A stretch of DNA of 64,000 nt, from positions 39,058 through 103,057 of the forward strand of contig CALBGI010000062.1 in the NCBI GenBank assembly GCA_937893675.1, in the 5' to 3' direction. The DNA is from an uncultured Blautia sp. Its GTDB lineage: Bacteria; Bacillota; Clostridia; Lachnospirales; Lachnospiraceae. How positions within the stretch are numbered: position 1 is the stretch's first letter; each line of letters begins with the position of its first letter. The translations under genes were made by a program, and so were the position numbers. Positions 49,099 through 58,023 of this stretch are shown piece by piece. The notes below the pieces were generated by a model. That model was not told where the DNA came from, did not search any database, and saw nothing but the letters and a program-made list of their open reading frames with translations.

Positions 49099-49115
49099 CC
49101 TTTCAGAATGAGTTT

Positions 49116-50396
49116 TCAGGCCTTCTCAAGTGCCTGCGCCAGATCTGCCAGGATATCATCCACATGCTCGATTCCAATGGACAGGCGGATCATTCCCGGG
49201 GAGACACCGGCCTCTGCAAGCTGTCGGTCGTTCATCTGCCGGTGGGTGTGGCTGGCCGGATGAAGCACCATGGTTTTGGAAGCAGCCACATGGGTGGCGA
49301 TATTGGCAAGCTGTAAGCTGTCCATAAAGCGCACGGCAGCCTCCCGTCCGCCGGTAAGCTCAAAGGAGATGACTCCGCAGGTACCGTTGGGCATGTATTT
49401 TTCTGCCAGCGCATGGTATTTATCGCCGGGAAGCCGGGCATAATTGACAGAAGATACTTTTTCATGGCTGTTCAGATATGCGGCAACGCGGTCTGCGTTG
49501 AAGCAGTGACGCTCCATGCGGAGAGGCAGAGTCTCCAGTCCGATGTTCAGGAGAAAACAGTTCATGGGGGAGGGCACGGAACCCAGATCCCGCATAAGCT
49601 GCGAGGTTGCTTTTGTGATATAGGCTTTTTTGCCGAACTGTTTGGTGTATATCACGCCGTGATAGGATTCGTCCGGCTGTGTGAGGCCGTGGTATTTGTC
49701 ACCGCAGGCTTCCCAGTCAAAATTGCCGCTGTCCACAATGGCGCCGCCCACCTGGAGGGCATGACCATCCATGTATTTGGTGGTGGAATGGGTTACAATG
49801 TCCGCACCCCACTCAAAGGGACGGCAGTTGACAGGGGTTGCAAAGGTATTGTCCACAATGAGGGGAACCTGATGCTCGTGAGCCACTCTGGCAAATTTTT
49901 CGATATCCAGAACCACAAGGGCAGGGTTTGCAATGGTCTCCGCAAAAAGAGCCTTGGTGTTGGGCTGAAATGCCGCGGCGATCTCTTCCGGGGATGCGTC
50001 TGTGTCTACAAAGGTGCAGGAAATCCCCAGCTTCTGGAAGGTAACCGCCAGAAGATTAAAGGTGCCTCCGTAAATGGTGGATGCGGCAACTACATGGTCG
50101 CCGGCTTCGCAGATGTTAAAGATGGCATAGAAATTGGCTGCCTGTCCGGAGGAGGTGAGGAGCGCGGCCACGCCGCCTTCCAGAGCCGCGATTTTGGCCG
50201 CTACGGCATCGCTGGTGGGATTCTGCAGCCTTGTGTAGAAATAGCCTTCTGCCTTCAGGTCAAAAAGCTCGCCCATTTCGTCGGTGGTGTCGTATTTGAA
50301 GGTGGTGCTTTGCACAATAGGAAGCGCACAGGGTTCGCCCTTGGAAGGGGTATAGCCTGCGTGCAGACATTTTGTTTCCGGTTTGAATTCACGCAT
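49116..50396 (-). CDS. metY: O-acetylhomoserine sulfhydrylase family enzyme
   Basis: This PLP enzyme makes homocysteine (or methionine precursors) from O-acetylhomoserine and sulfide. The 426 residues, counted from ATG 50396, begin MREFKPETKCLHAGYTPSKG and contain the Cys/Met-metabolism core with SSGQAANFYAIFNICEAGDH, VDNTFATPVNCRPFEWGAD and the PLP lysine in THSTTKYMDGHA. The longer upstream frame (to 50570) overlaps the divergent promoter region and is not conserved-looking. Cystathionine gamma-lyase-type activity cannot be excluded, but length and sequence favour MetY. Confidence 0.9.
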   Translation of the reverse strand: MREFKPETKCLHAGYTPSKGEPCALPIVQSTTFKYDTTDEMGELFDLKAEGYFYTRLQNPTSDAVAAKIAALEGGVAALLTSSGQAANFYAIFNICEAGDHVVAASTIYGGTFNLLAVTFQKLGISCTFVDTDASPEEIAAAFQPNTKALFAETIANPALVVLDIEKFARVAHEHQVPLIVDNTFATPVNCRPFEWGADIVTHSTTKYMDGHALQVGGAIVDSGNFDWEACGDKYHGLTQPDESYHGVIYTKQFGKKAYITKATSQLMRDLGSVPSPMNCFLLNIGLETLPLRMERHCFNADRVAAYLNSHEKVSSVNYARLPGDKYHALAEKYMPNGTCGVISFELTGGREAAVRFMDSLQLANIATHVAASKTMVLHPASHTHRQMNDRQLAEAGVSPGMIRLSIGIEHVDDILADLAQALEKA

Positions 50397-50430
50397 GGTA
50401 TTTTGTGTCCTTTCAGAGTATTCTGAAAAA

Positions 50431-50459
50431 ATGGTATCACAAGGGATTCTACTTTTCAA
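50431..50459 (-). promoter_or_regulatory. Probable metY promoter
   Basis: On the minus strand TTGAAA (50459-50454) and TACCAT (50436-50431) are 17 bp apart. A short TTCAGA/TCTGAA stem lies downstream in the leader. The leader is too short for a SAM riboswitch. Confidence 0.45.
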
Positions 50460-50519
50460 TAAAAATATTTTGATGACAACAAAAAAATCTTTTGTACGCG
50501 GACAGATGTCTTTTGCAGA

Positions 50520-50548
50520 TTGACATATTTTGGCGAATCCGTTATAAT
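50520..50548 (+). promoter_or_regulatory. Perfect consensus promoter of glyA
   Basis: TTGACA (50520-50525) and TATAAT (50543-50548) are 17 bp apart, matching the sigma-A consensus at all twelve positions. Confidence 0.9.
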
Positions 50549-50590
50549 TTTTTCTAACGTTATCCGGCAAAAGGAAAAGGAGGGTACATC

Positions 50591-51829
50591 ATGTATTCAT
50601 TGGATGAAATCAGAAAAACGGACAGTGAAATTGCGGAACTGATAGAGGCTGAGGTTGCCCGTCAGAATTCCCATATTGAGCTGATTGCTTCTGAAAACTG
50701 GGTGAGCAAGGCGGTTATGGCAGCGATGGGAAGCCCGCTTACAAACAAATATGCGGAAGGCTATCCGGGAAAACGGTTTTACGGCGGCTGCGGCTGTGTG
50801 GACGAAGTAGAGAAGCTTGCGATTGAGCGCGCCAAAAAGCTGTTTGGCTGCGAGTATGCCAATGTGCAGCCGCATTCCGGGGCACAGGCGAATATGGCTG
50901 TATTTTTTGCCATGCTGAAGCCGGGAGATACCGTTCTTGGCATGAATCTGAATCATGGCGGACATCTTACCCATGGAAGCCCGGCCAATATGTCCGGCAC
51001 TTATTTCCATGCGGTTTCCTACGGGGTCAATGACGACGGCGTTCTTGATTATGAGGAAGTGCGGCGTATCGCAAAAGAATGCAAACCCAGACTGATCGTG
51101 GCGGGAGCCAGCGCTTACGCCAGAACCATTGATTTCAAAAAATTCCGGGAGATTGCAGACGAGGTGGGCGCATATCTTATGGTGGATATGGCGCACATTG
51201 CCGGACTTGTGGCGACAGGACAGCATCCAAGCCCCATTCCGTACGCCGATGTGACAACAACCACCACCCACAAGACACTGCGGGGGCCAAGAGGCGGACT
51301 GATTCTTTCCAGTGAAGAAAACGCAAAGAAATTTAATTTTAACAAGGCAGTATTCCCGGGCATCCAGGGCGGTCCTTTAATGCATGTCATTGCGGCAAAG
51401 GCCGTGTGCTTCAAGGAAGCGCTGGAACCGGAATTTCAGGAATACGGCCGGCTTGTGGTAGAGAATGCTAGGGCGCTTTGCGAAGGCCTTAAGAAACGGG
51501 GGATCGACATTGTTTCCGGCGGAACAGATAATCACCTGATGCTGGTGGATCTGAGAAATCTCAATGTGACCGGAAAACAGATGGAAAATCTTCTCGATGA
51601 GGTGAACATCACCTGCAACAAAAATGCCATTCCCAACGACCCGCAGTCACCCTTTGTCACCAGCGGCGTCCGTCTGGGAACACCGGCTGTTACCTCCAGA
51701 GGCATGAAGCCTGAGGATATGGACCGGATCGCAGAAGCCATTGCCCTTGTGCTGACGCAGAAAGACCGTCAGGAAGAGGCAAAGGCAATTGTAAAAGAGC
51801 TGACAGAAAAATATCCCCTTGTCGGATAA
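50591..51829 (+). CDS. glyA: Serine hydroxymethyltransferase
   Basis: GlyA converts serine and tetrahydrofolate to glycine and methylene-tetrahydrofolate, the main one-carbon source. The 412 residues show IELIASENWVSKAVMAAMGS, YAEGYPGKRFYGGC, MVDMAHIAGLVA and the PLP site TTTTHKTLRGPRGG. The ATG follows AAAAGGAGGGTACATC. It has its own perfect promoter and a strong terminator. It stands back to back with metY, both linked to sulfur and one-carbon metabolism. Confidence 0.96.
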   Translation: MYSLDEIRKTDSEIAELIEAEVARQNSHIELIASENWVSKAVMAAMGSPLTNKYAEGYPGKRFYGGCGCVDEVEKLAIERAKKLFGCEYANVQPHSGAQANMAVFFAMLKPGDTVLGMNLNHGGHLTHGSPANMSGTYFHAVSYGVNDDGVLDYEEVRRIAKECKPRLIVAGASAYARTIDFKKFREIADEVGAYLMVDMAHIAGLVATGQHPSPIPYADVTTTTTHKTLRGPRGGLILSSEENAKKFNFNKAVFPGIQGGPLMHVIAAKAVCFKEALEPEFQEYGRLVVENARALCEGLKKRGIDIVSGGTDNHLMLVDLRNLNVTGKQMENLLDEVNITCNKNAIPNDPQSPFVTSGVRLGTPAVTSRGMKPEDMDRIAEAIALVLTQKDRQEEAKAIVKELTEKYPLVG

Positions 51830-51843
51830 ACAGAGATTGCGGA

Positions 51844-51880
51844 AAACAGAGGCTGCTGCGGCAGCCTCTGTTTGATTTTT
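51844..51880 (+). terminator. Terminator after glyA
   Basis: AAACAGAGGCTGC (51844-51856) and GCAGCCTCTGTTT (51861-51873) form a perfect 13-bp stem with a four-base loop, followed by GATTTTT. Confidence 0.93.
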
Positions 51881-51891
51881 GCGGGGAAACG

Positions 51892-51900
51892 TGCTATGAT
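51892..51900 (+). promoter_or_regulatory. Extended -10 promoter of the radical SAM gene
   Basis: TGCTATGAT (51892-51900) is an extended -10 element (TGN plus TATGAT). No good -35 is visible. Confidence 0.5.
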
Positions 51901-51936
51901 ATCCTACAAATATACGCAGTGGAAAACGAGGATTTC

Positions 51937-53601
51937 ATGAAGATTTTACTGGCAGCGTGCAACGCAAAATACATACATTCCAATCTGGCGGTCTACAACC
52001 TGATGGCCTATGCAAAAAAGTACAAAGACGTTCTGGTATTGCGGGAATTTACCATCAACCAGCCCAGAGATGAGATTATGAAACACATTTACAGAGAAAG
52101 GCCCGACATCGTGTGCTTTTCCTGCTATATCTGGAATATTTCCTTTGTGAAGGAGCTGGCGTCAGATCTGGCCCAGGTGATGCCGGAGACCCGGTTCTGG
52201 GCCGGAGGGCCGGAGGTGAGCTTTGACGCAGAGGGCTTTCTGAGCGAAAATCCGGCATTTACCGGCATCATGGTGGGAGAGGGAGAGCAGACCTTTCTGG
52301 AGCTGGCGGAGCATTATGTGGAAGGCAGCCGGGCGCTTGCAGATATTTTGGGGCTTGTGTACCGGGATGGGCAGGAGCTTTTTTCAACCGGCTGGAGGGA
52401 GCCTCTGGATTTGAGTCTGGTGCCCTTTGCCTACGAAACTCTTTCGGATTTTAAGAACCGGATCATCTATTATGAGAGCAGCCGGGGCTGTCCGTTTTCC
52501 TGCAGCTACTGTCTGTCCTCAGTGGACAAGAGGCTCCGTTTCCGAAGCCTTGACCTGGTGAAAAAAGAGCTTCAGTTTTTCCTGGATCATGGGGTGCCGC
52601 AGGTGAAATTTGTGGACAGGACCTTTAACTGCAAACATGATCACGCCATGGCTGTGTGGACCTACATCCGAGACCACGATAACGGAATCACCAATTTTCA
52701 TTTTGAGATTTCCGCGGATCTTCTGAGGGAGGAAGAGCTTGCGCTTCTTGGCACCATGCGCCCCGGGCTGATACAGCTGGAGATCGGCGTGCAGTCCACC
52801 AACAGAGAGACGCTTGGGGCCATTTCCCGAAGCATGGATTTCGGGCGGCTTTGTCAGAATGTAGAAACCATTCACGGCTTTGCAAATATCCACCAGCATC
52901 TGGACTTGATCGCAGGGCTTCCCTATGAGGATTATGACAGCTTTCACCGTTCCTTTAAGGAGGTGTATGCGCTGAAGCCGCAGCAGCTTCAGCTTGGCTT
53001 TTTGAAGGTTCTGAAAGGCTCTGCCATGGAGCGGGAGGCCGGCGGATACGGCATCTGCCACAAGGCAAAGGAACCCTACGAGGTGCTTTGCACTAGGTGG
53101 CTTTCCTATGAAGACGTGCTTTTGCTCAAGGAAGTGGAAAGCATGGTGGAGATTTATTACAACAGCGGACAGTTTGTTCATACGGTGGCCTATCTGGAAG
53201 ACTTTTTTCCGGATGCTTTTCTGTTCTATGAGGCGCTGGGCCGTTATTACCGCAAAAAGGGCTATGGAGAGATCTCGCATTCCCGCATCCGCAGATATGA
53301 GATCCTCCTGGAGTTTGCGGGAGTATATCCCGGGATAGAGCGGGACGTGCTCATCGAAAAAATGCTTATGGATCTGTATCTGCGGGAGCATTTAAAGAGC
53401 CGTCCGTCCTTTGCGCCCTATCCAGGAGAGTGGGAGGCGGCTGTGCGGGAATACCGGAGAAGAGAAGGCATTCCCAAGACCGCCCATATCGAGGTATTTT
53501 CGGACGGAAGAGCGTTGCTGTTCAATTATGAGAAACGGGATGTGTTGCATCACAATGCAGAGGTGCAGGAAATTTTGATAAAAAAGACAGAGGTGAAGTG
53601 A
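51937..53601 (+). CDS. B12-binding-domain radical SAM protein (DUF4080 type)
   Basis: The 554-residue protein has an N-terminal cobalamin-binding-like domain (about 1-130, with HSNLAVYNLMAYAKKY and GGPEVSFDAEGFL), then a radical SAM core whose [4Fe-4S] Cys motif is RGCPFSCSYC (Cys185, Cys189, Cys192), and a C-terminal region resembling DUF4080. LIQLEIGVQSTNRETL and HLDLIAGLPYEDYDSF are typical Elp3/MiaB-like core motifs. The reaction is unknown; relatives are methyltransferases or ring-forming enzymes. I chose ATG 51937 behind ACGAGGATTTC rather than GTG 51919. A small membrane peptide gene follows 1 bp later. Confidence 0.85.
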   Translation: MKILLAACNAKYIHSNLAVYNLMAYAKKYKDVLVLREFTINQPRDEIMKHIYRERPDIVCFSCYIWNISFVKELASDLAQVMPETRFWAGGPEVSFDAEGFLSENPAFTGIMVGEGEQTFLELAEHYVEGSRALADILGLVYRDGQELFSTGWREPLDLSLVPFAYETLSDFKNRIIYYESSRGCPFSCSYCLSSVDKRLRFRSLDLVKKELQFFLDHGVPQVKFVDRTFNCKHDHAMAVWTYIRDHDNGITNFHFEISADLLREEELALLGTMRPGLIQLEIGVQSTNRETLGAISRSMDFGRLCQNVETIHGFANIHQHLDLIAGLPYEDYDSFHRSFKEVYALKPQQLQLGFLKVLKGSAMEREAGGYGICHKAKEPYEVLCTRWLSYEDVLLLKEVESMVEIYYNSGQFVHTVAYLEDFFPDAFLFYEALGRYYRKKGYGEISHSRIRRYEILLEFAGVYPGIERDVLIEKMLMDLYLREHLKSRPSFAPYPGEWEAAVREYRRREGIPKTAHIEVFSDGRALLFNYEKRDVLHHNAEVQEILIKKTEVK

Positions 53602-53602
53602 A

Positions 53603-53707
53603 ATGGGAATTTTTGACCCGAAGAAACGAAAGATCATTACAGCGGTAATCGCCATAATCCTTGTGCTGGCTATGGTAGTTCCGACCCTTGTATCCCTTCT
53701 AGGGTAA
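53603..53707 (+). CDS. 34-residue single-pass membrane peptide
   Basis: The short ORF reads MGIFDPKKRKIITAVIAIIL followed by VLAMVVPTLVSLLG: a basic start and one hydrophobic helix (about 11-33). It starts 1 bp after the radical SAM gene stop, with GAGGTGAAGTGAA upstream, and the next gene starts 9 bp after its stop with TAAGGAGGG overlapping its end. Start, spacing and composition all suggest a real gene. No family is recognised; function unknown. Confidence 0.65.
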   Translation: MGIFDPKKRKIITAVIAIILVLAMVVPTLVSLLG

Positions 53708-53716
53708 GGAGGGACT

Positions 53717-54352
53717 GTGCGGTTGGGAAGCGCAGCGCTTGCGGCGCTGCAGGCAGAGATTACAGGCAGACTGAACGTGGGAGACGAGCTGGTGGTTGCA
53801 GGGGATATTGCCCTTTTTGGAACAGAACGTCTCATAGAAGAAAATCAGGAAAAACTGAAGGACCGTTTTTCTGCGGGATTCTTAAACCAGAGTCTTCGGA
53901 CCTGCCGGGAGAGGAGGGCAGTCAAGGCAGGGGAGACTCCACAGACAAGCAGGGCCTGGAAGATGGCGGAGGCGGCAGGCGCCAATGCCCTTTACGCCAT
54001 GGGGGAGGGCGGCTTTTTGAGCGCCCTGTGGAAAATGGCGGAGGCCTCGCAGACAGGGCTGACGGCAGATTTGCGCCATGTGCCCATAAGACAGGAAACC
54101 ATTGAAATCTGCGAGGAATTCGATATCAATCCCTATCGTCTGCAAAGTGAAGGAGCCCTGCTGATCGGCCTTGCGGGGGGGCATGCCCTGGCAGAAAAGC
54201 TTCGCCGGGAAGGCATTGCGGCAGAGGTGATCGGACAGACGAACGCTTCCAATGACAGGCTGCTTTACAGCGGAGAAAACGCCCGGTTTCTGGAGCGTCC
54301 GTCAGCAGATGAATTGTATAAAGGACTGGAGAATAGGATATGGCAAGAATAA
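53717..54352 (+). CDS. AIR-synthase-like protein of unknown function
   Basis: The 211-residue protein resembles the C-terminal half of the PurM/HypE/SelD (AIR synthase-related) fold: AEAAGANALYAMGEGGFLSAL, EICEEFDINPYRLQSEGALLIG and GGHALAEKLRREGIAAEVIGQ. The N-terminal ATP-binding half (with its conserved Gly/Asp motif) is missing or reduced to about 60 residues, so it cannot be a complete HypE or ThiL. The start is GTG at 53717 behind TAAGGAGGGACT. It overlaps trmL by 13 bp. Enzyme activity is uncertain. Confidence 0.7.
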   Translation: MRLGSAALAALQAEITGRLNVGDELVVAGDIALFGTERLIEENQEKLKDRFSAGFLNQSLRTCRERRAVKAGETPQTSRAWKMAEAAGANALYAMGEGGFLSALWKMAEASQTGLTADLRHVPIRQETIEICEEFDINPYRLQSEGALLIGLAGGHALAEKLRREGIAAEVIGQTNASNDRLLYSGENARFLERPSADELYKGLENRIWQE

Positions 54353-54840
54353 ACATTGTACTTCATGAGCCGGAGATCCCGGCCAATACCGGGAATATCG
54401 GAAGAACCTGTGTAGCCACAGGGGCAAGGCTCCATCTCATTGAGCCCTTGGGCTTTCTTCTCAACGAAAAGGCCATTAAGAGAGCCGGGATGGATTACTG
54501 GCAGGATCTGGATGTGACAACCTATCTGAATTATGAGGATTTTCTGAAACGGAATCCGGGAGCGAAAATTTACTATGCCACAACCAAGGGCCCGAGGATT
54601 TACACGGAAGCAAAGTTTGAGGATGACTGCTATATCATGTTTGGAAAAGAGAGTGCCGGAATCCCGGAGGAGATTCTTCTGGAAAATCAGGCCACAGCGA
54701 TCCGCATTCCCATGCTGGGAGACATCCGTTCTCTGAATCTCAGCAATTCCGTTGCGATCGTGCTTTATGAGGCGCTTCGGCAGCACGGGTTTGACCATAT
54801 GGAGCTGTCCGGGCACCTTACAAAATATGACTGGAAATAA
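54340..54840 (+). CDS. trmL: tRNA (cytidine/uridine-34-2'-O)-methyltransferase
   Basis: TrmL methylates the ribose at the wobble position of tRNA-Leu isoacceptors. The 166-residue SPOUT protein has IVLHEPEIPANTGNIGRTCV at the start, HLIEPLGFLL, MFGKESAGIPEEIL and the C-terminal knot IRSLNLSNSVAIVLYEALRQ. The length fits TrmL/CspR rather than longer TrmH-type enzymes. It overlaps the AIR-synthase-like gene by 13 bp. Confidence 0.93.
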   Translation: MARINIVLHEPEIPANTGNIGRTCVATGARLHLIEPLGFLLNEKAIKRAGMDYWQDLDVTTYLNYEDFLKRNPGAKIYYATTKGPRIYTEAKFEDDCYIMFGKESAGIPEEILLENQATAIRIPMLGDIRSLNLSNSVAIVLYEALRQHGFDHMELSGHLTKYDWK

Positions 54841-54880
54841 ATAAGGAAGAGGGTATTTTAAGCAGAAGGAGGGATGTACC

Positions 54881-56608
54881 ATGGAACTGGAAAATTACCG
54901 GAAACATTCCAAAATGGCCCGGGGCCTGGAAAAAGCAGAGCTGGTGTTCAAAAATGCCAATGTTTTTATGGCGCATACAGGAGAGTTCGTCTCCGGGGAT
55001 GTTGCTGTGGCAGGGGGCGTGGTTCTTGGAGTGGGAAGCTATGAAGGGGAGACGGAGATTGATGTGGGGGGCAAATATCTCTGTCCGGGCTTTATTGACA
55101 GCCACCTGCATCTGGAGTCCACTCTGGTGACACCTGGGGAGCTGATCCGTCAGGCGGCACAGTGCGGGACCACCACCTTTATTGTGGATCCTCATGAGTC
55201 AGCCAATGTATCGGGAACTGCAGGCATTGACTATATTCTGGAGCAGACGGAGCAGGTTCCGGCCAATGTGTTTGTGATGATGCCTTCCTGCGTGCCTGCC
55301 ACATATGTGGACGACAATGGCTGTGTGCTCACGGCGGGCAAGATGAAATCCTATCTGGAAAATCCGAGGATTTTGGGACTGGGAGAGGTGATGGATGCGC
55401 ATTCCGTCATCAACGGCAATGTGTCCATGCACGAGAAGCTGGGACTTTTCCGTTCCCGGGTGCTGGACGGACATGCGCCGTTTTTGCCTTCCGGGGATTT
55501 GAGCGCCTATGCGCTGGCGGGAATTTCCACGGACCATGAATGTGTGGACTATGCGTATGCTATGGAAGAATGCCGACGGGGGATGCAGGTGCTGATCAGA
55601 GAGGGCAGCGCTGCCCACAATCTGGAGGCAATCGTAAAAGGCATCGTAGAGCACCATACAGATACGGACAGCTTCTGCTTTTGCACGGATGACAAGCACA
55701 TTGAGGAGATCCGCAGGGACGGACATATCAATTATAATGTGCGTCGTGCGGTGGAGCTGGGGCTTCCTGTGGAGAAGGCGCTGAAAATGGCTACCATTCA
55801 GGCGGCCCGCACATACGGGCTTTCTCATCTTGGGGCAGTAGCCCCCGGATATCAGGCGGATTTCGTGATACTGGATAATCTTAAAGATTTGCGGGTTCTG
55901 GATGTGTATTTTAAGGGTGTGCGCATTGTGAGAGATGAAACGGTGGAGATCAAGCCCTGTGATCCCCAGCTTAAGAATACCGTGCACATTCTGGATTTTA
56001 AGAGAGAGCGGCTTTTGCTTCCCCACCCGGGAAGACCGGCTTATGTCATCAAAATGGAGGAAGGGCAGATTACGACCAGGCTGGAAATGGAGGAGGTTCC
56101 CTTTGAAAAGACGGAAAAAGGCTGTTTCTTCCGGGCCGATGAGACCTTCCAGAAGATCGCGGTCGTGGAACGCCACAAATACACCGGCAAAATGGGAGTG
56201 GGTATTGTAAAAGGCTTCGGTATCCGCGGCGGAGCCATTGCCTCCAGTGTAGGACACGACTCTCACAATGTGATCGTGGTCGGTGATAACGACAGAGATA
56301 TGGAGCTTGCTGTAAAAGAGCTTGTGCGTACTCAGGGCGGCTATACAGTGGTGGAAAACGGAGCGGTTTTTGAGACGCTTCCGCTTCCTGTCATGGGATT
56401 GATGAGCGACGCCGGATATGAGACTGTGAACGAGACGCTTTCCCGCATGCTGGAAAAAGCCCACGGGATGGGGATTCCCGCAGGCTTTGATCCGTTTATC
56501 ACATTATCGTTTTTGGCGCTTCCGGTGATTCCCGAGATTCGAATGACCCCCAGAGGCATTTACCTGGTGGGCGAAGACCGGATGCTTCGGGATCCCTTCC
56601 AGAATTAA
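54881..56608 (+). CDS. ade: Adenine deaminase
   Basis: This enzyme deaminates adenine to hypoxanthine in purine salvage, which links it to the hpt enzyme elsewhere in the window. The 575 residues match the AdeC type: CPGFIDSHLHLESTLVTPGE, VDPHESANVSGTAGIDYIL, STDHECVDYAYAMEECRRGM and the C-terminal SVGHDSHNVIVVGDN and GIPAGFDPFITLSFLALPVIPEIR segments. The ATG follows AGAAGGAGGGATGTACC. It ends 12 bp from the converging histidine kinase gene. Confidence 0.95.
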   Translation: MELENYRKHSKMARGLEKAELVFKNANVFMAHTGEFVSGDVAVAGGVVLGVGSYEGETEIDVGGKYLCPGFIDSHLHLESTLVTPGELIRQAAQCGTTTFIVDPHESANVSGTAGIDYILEQTEQVPANVFVMMPSCVPATYVDDNGCVLTAGKMKSYLENPRILGLGEVMDAHSVINGNVSMHEKLGLFRSRVLDGHAPFLPSGDLSAYALAGISTDHECVDYAYAMEECRRGMQVLIREGSAAHNLEAIVKGIVEHHTDTDSFCFCTDDKHIEEIRRDGHINYNVRRAVELGLPVEKALKMATIQAARTYGLSHLGAVAPGYQADFVILDNLKDLRVLDVYFKGVRIVRDETVEIKPCDPQLKNTVHILDFKRERLLLPHPGRPAYVIKMEEGQITTRLEMEEVPFEKTEKGCFFRADETFQKIAVVERHKYTGKMGVGIVKGFGIRGGAIASSVGHDSHNVIVVGDNDRDMELAVKELVRTQGGYTVVENGAVFETLPLPVMGLMSDAGYETVNETLSRMLEKAHGMGIPAGFDPFITLSFLALPVIPEIRMTPRGIYLVGEDRMLRDPFQN

Positions 56609-56619
56609 AACACAACCGA

Positions 56620-58023
56620 TTATTTTGATTTTTCCAGAGTAAAAATAAACTCTGTGCCAACGCCCTCGGTGCTGATGACATTGATCGTCTGCCCGTGGGC
56701 GTTTATGATTTCACGCACAATGGAAAGCCCAAGTCCGCTTCCCTTGCGGTCGCGCCCGCGGGAGGTGTCTGTTTTGTAAAAGCGTTCCCAGATTTTGGGA
56801 ATGCTTTCCTTGGGAATGCCTTCTCCCTGGTCCTTGACGGAGACGAAGACCCGCCCGTTTTTCAGTGTGGTTTCCAGAGTGACCGTGGAATTGGGACCGC
56901 TGAATTTCAGGGCATTATCCAACAGGTTATAGACAACCTGCTGAATCTGTTCCTTGTCTGCATAAACAAAAAGCTCTGTGCCCGATAAAAGAAGCTTCAG
57001 AGAAATTTTACGCCGGGTACCGATTCCCTCAAAAACAGCCGCTGTGGTTTTCAGAACATCATTGATGTCGAAGGACTGCGGATGCAGATTCCGTTTGCCG
57101 GAATCCAGGGCATTGAGGGCAAGGAGGCTTTTGGTGAGCTTTTCCAGGCGTTCCGTTTCGTAGGAGATCACGTTCAAGTATTTTTCCTGCATTTCCGGCG
57201 GAATTGTCCCGTCCAGCATGGCGCCCACATAGCCTCGGATGGATGTGAGCGGAGAACGGAAATCGTGGGAAACGTTTGAGATAAACTCCCGTTGATACTT
57301 GCCGCTCTGATTGAGCCGCTCTGCCATATAGTTCAGTGTCTGAGAAAGGTATCCAAGCTCGTCATCCGAATTTACGGGAATGGTATAGGCCAGATTTCCG
57401 TTGGCATATTCCGTACATCCATGGGCAATCTGCCGCAGGGGCTCGTTTACGTATTTGCGGAAAATGAGAAGCATGAAAAAAGAAAGTCCGTACACAAGGG
57501 TCACGATCATCAGCATGATTTCCTGGATGCTGCTCCGCCGCTGATAAAGGTTGGTTGTCAGATAATGAATGGCAACGTACCCGTCCTGTCCATCGTTGAT
57601 GGGGGCAAGAACGCTGATGTGCGGGTTTTGGAAGCTTCCGTAAAAATCTCCGGAGCAGTAGGTGCTGTCCTTCCAGTCTTCCGGGTCAAACTCCTTGAGA
57701 AGACGGGGATGCAGGTGGCAGTTTGGATCAAGGCTGTCAAGGATCACCCGGTTGTTTTCGTCAATGATCCAGATATCTGCATCCAGGGCAGCCGCTACAG
57801 AGCTCAGATAAATGGCAATGCTCTCCGGCGGAGCCTCGGGAATGTCTTCCCGGAGAAATTCCTCGGAGGCAATCTGCTGGGCTCCTTTTTTCAGGGAGGT
57901 AGCGACCAGCTCTTTTAAATGCTTTTCCACAAGAAAGGAGCCTCCCAGGGCAGTGATGAAAAGTCCGAGGATTCCGATGAGAAGGTAGACCAGAAAAAAA
58001 CGGCGGTACAGTTTGTGCTTCAT
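56620..58023 (-). CDS. Sensor histidine kinase
   Basis: The 467-residue protein has two membrane helices (about 10-32 and 167-187) around an extracytoplasmic sensor of about 135 residues, a HAMP domain (about 188-240), the HisKA dimerisation helix with SHDFRSPLTS (His253), and a HATPase domain with N-box LLDNALKFS and G-boxes VKDQGEGIPK and GSGLGLSIV. The signal sensed is unknown. Its start overlaps the response regulator stop by 4 bp, so the two form a two-component pair. Confidence 0.93.
   Translation of the reverse strand: MKHKLYRRFFLVYLLIGILGLFITALGGSFLVEKHLKELVATSLKKGAQQIASEEFLREDIPEAPPESIAIYLSSVAAALDADIWIIDENNRVILDSLDPNCHLHPRLLKEFDPEDWKDSTYCSGDFYGSFQNPHISVLAPINDGQDGYVAIHYLTTNLYQRRSSIQEIMLMIVTLVYGLSFFMLLIFRKYVNEPLRQIAHGCTEYANGNLAYTIPVNSDDELGYLSQTLNYMAERLNQSGKYQREFISNVSHDFRSPLTSIRGYVGAMLDGTIPPEMQEKYLNVISYETERLEKLTKSLLALNALDSGKRNLHPQSFDINDVLKTTAAVFEGIGTRRKISLKLLLSGTELFVYADKEQIQQVVYNLLDNALKFSGPNSTVTLETTLKNGRVFVSVKDQGEGIPKESIPKIWERFYKTDTSRGRDRKGSGLGLSIVREIINAHGQTINVISTEGVGTEFIFTLEKSK

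Noticed and set aside
50397..50590. Possible riboswitch between metY and glyA
   Set aside because: Promoters for both genes leave leaders of only about 30-40 nt, too short for SAM or glycine riboswitches, and no conserved motif is visible.
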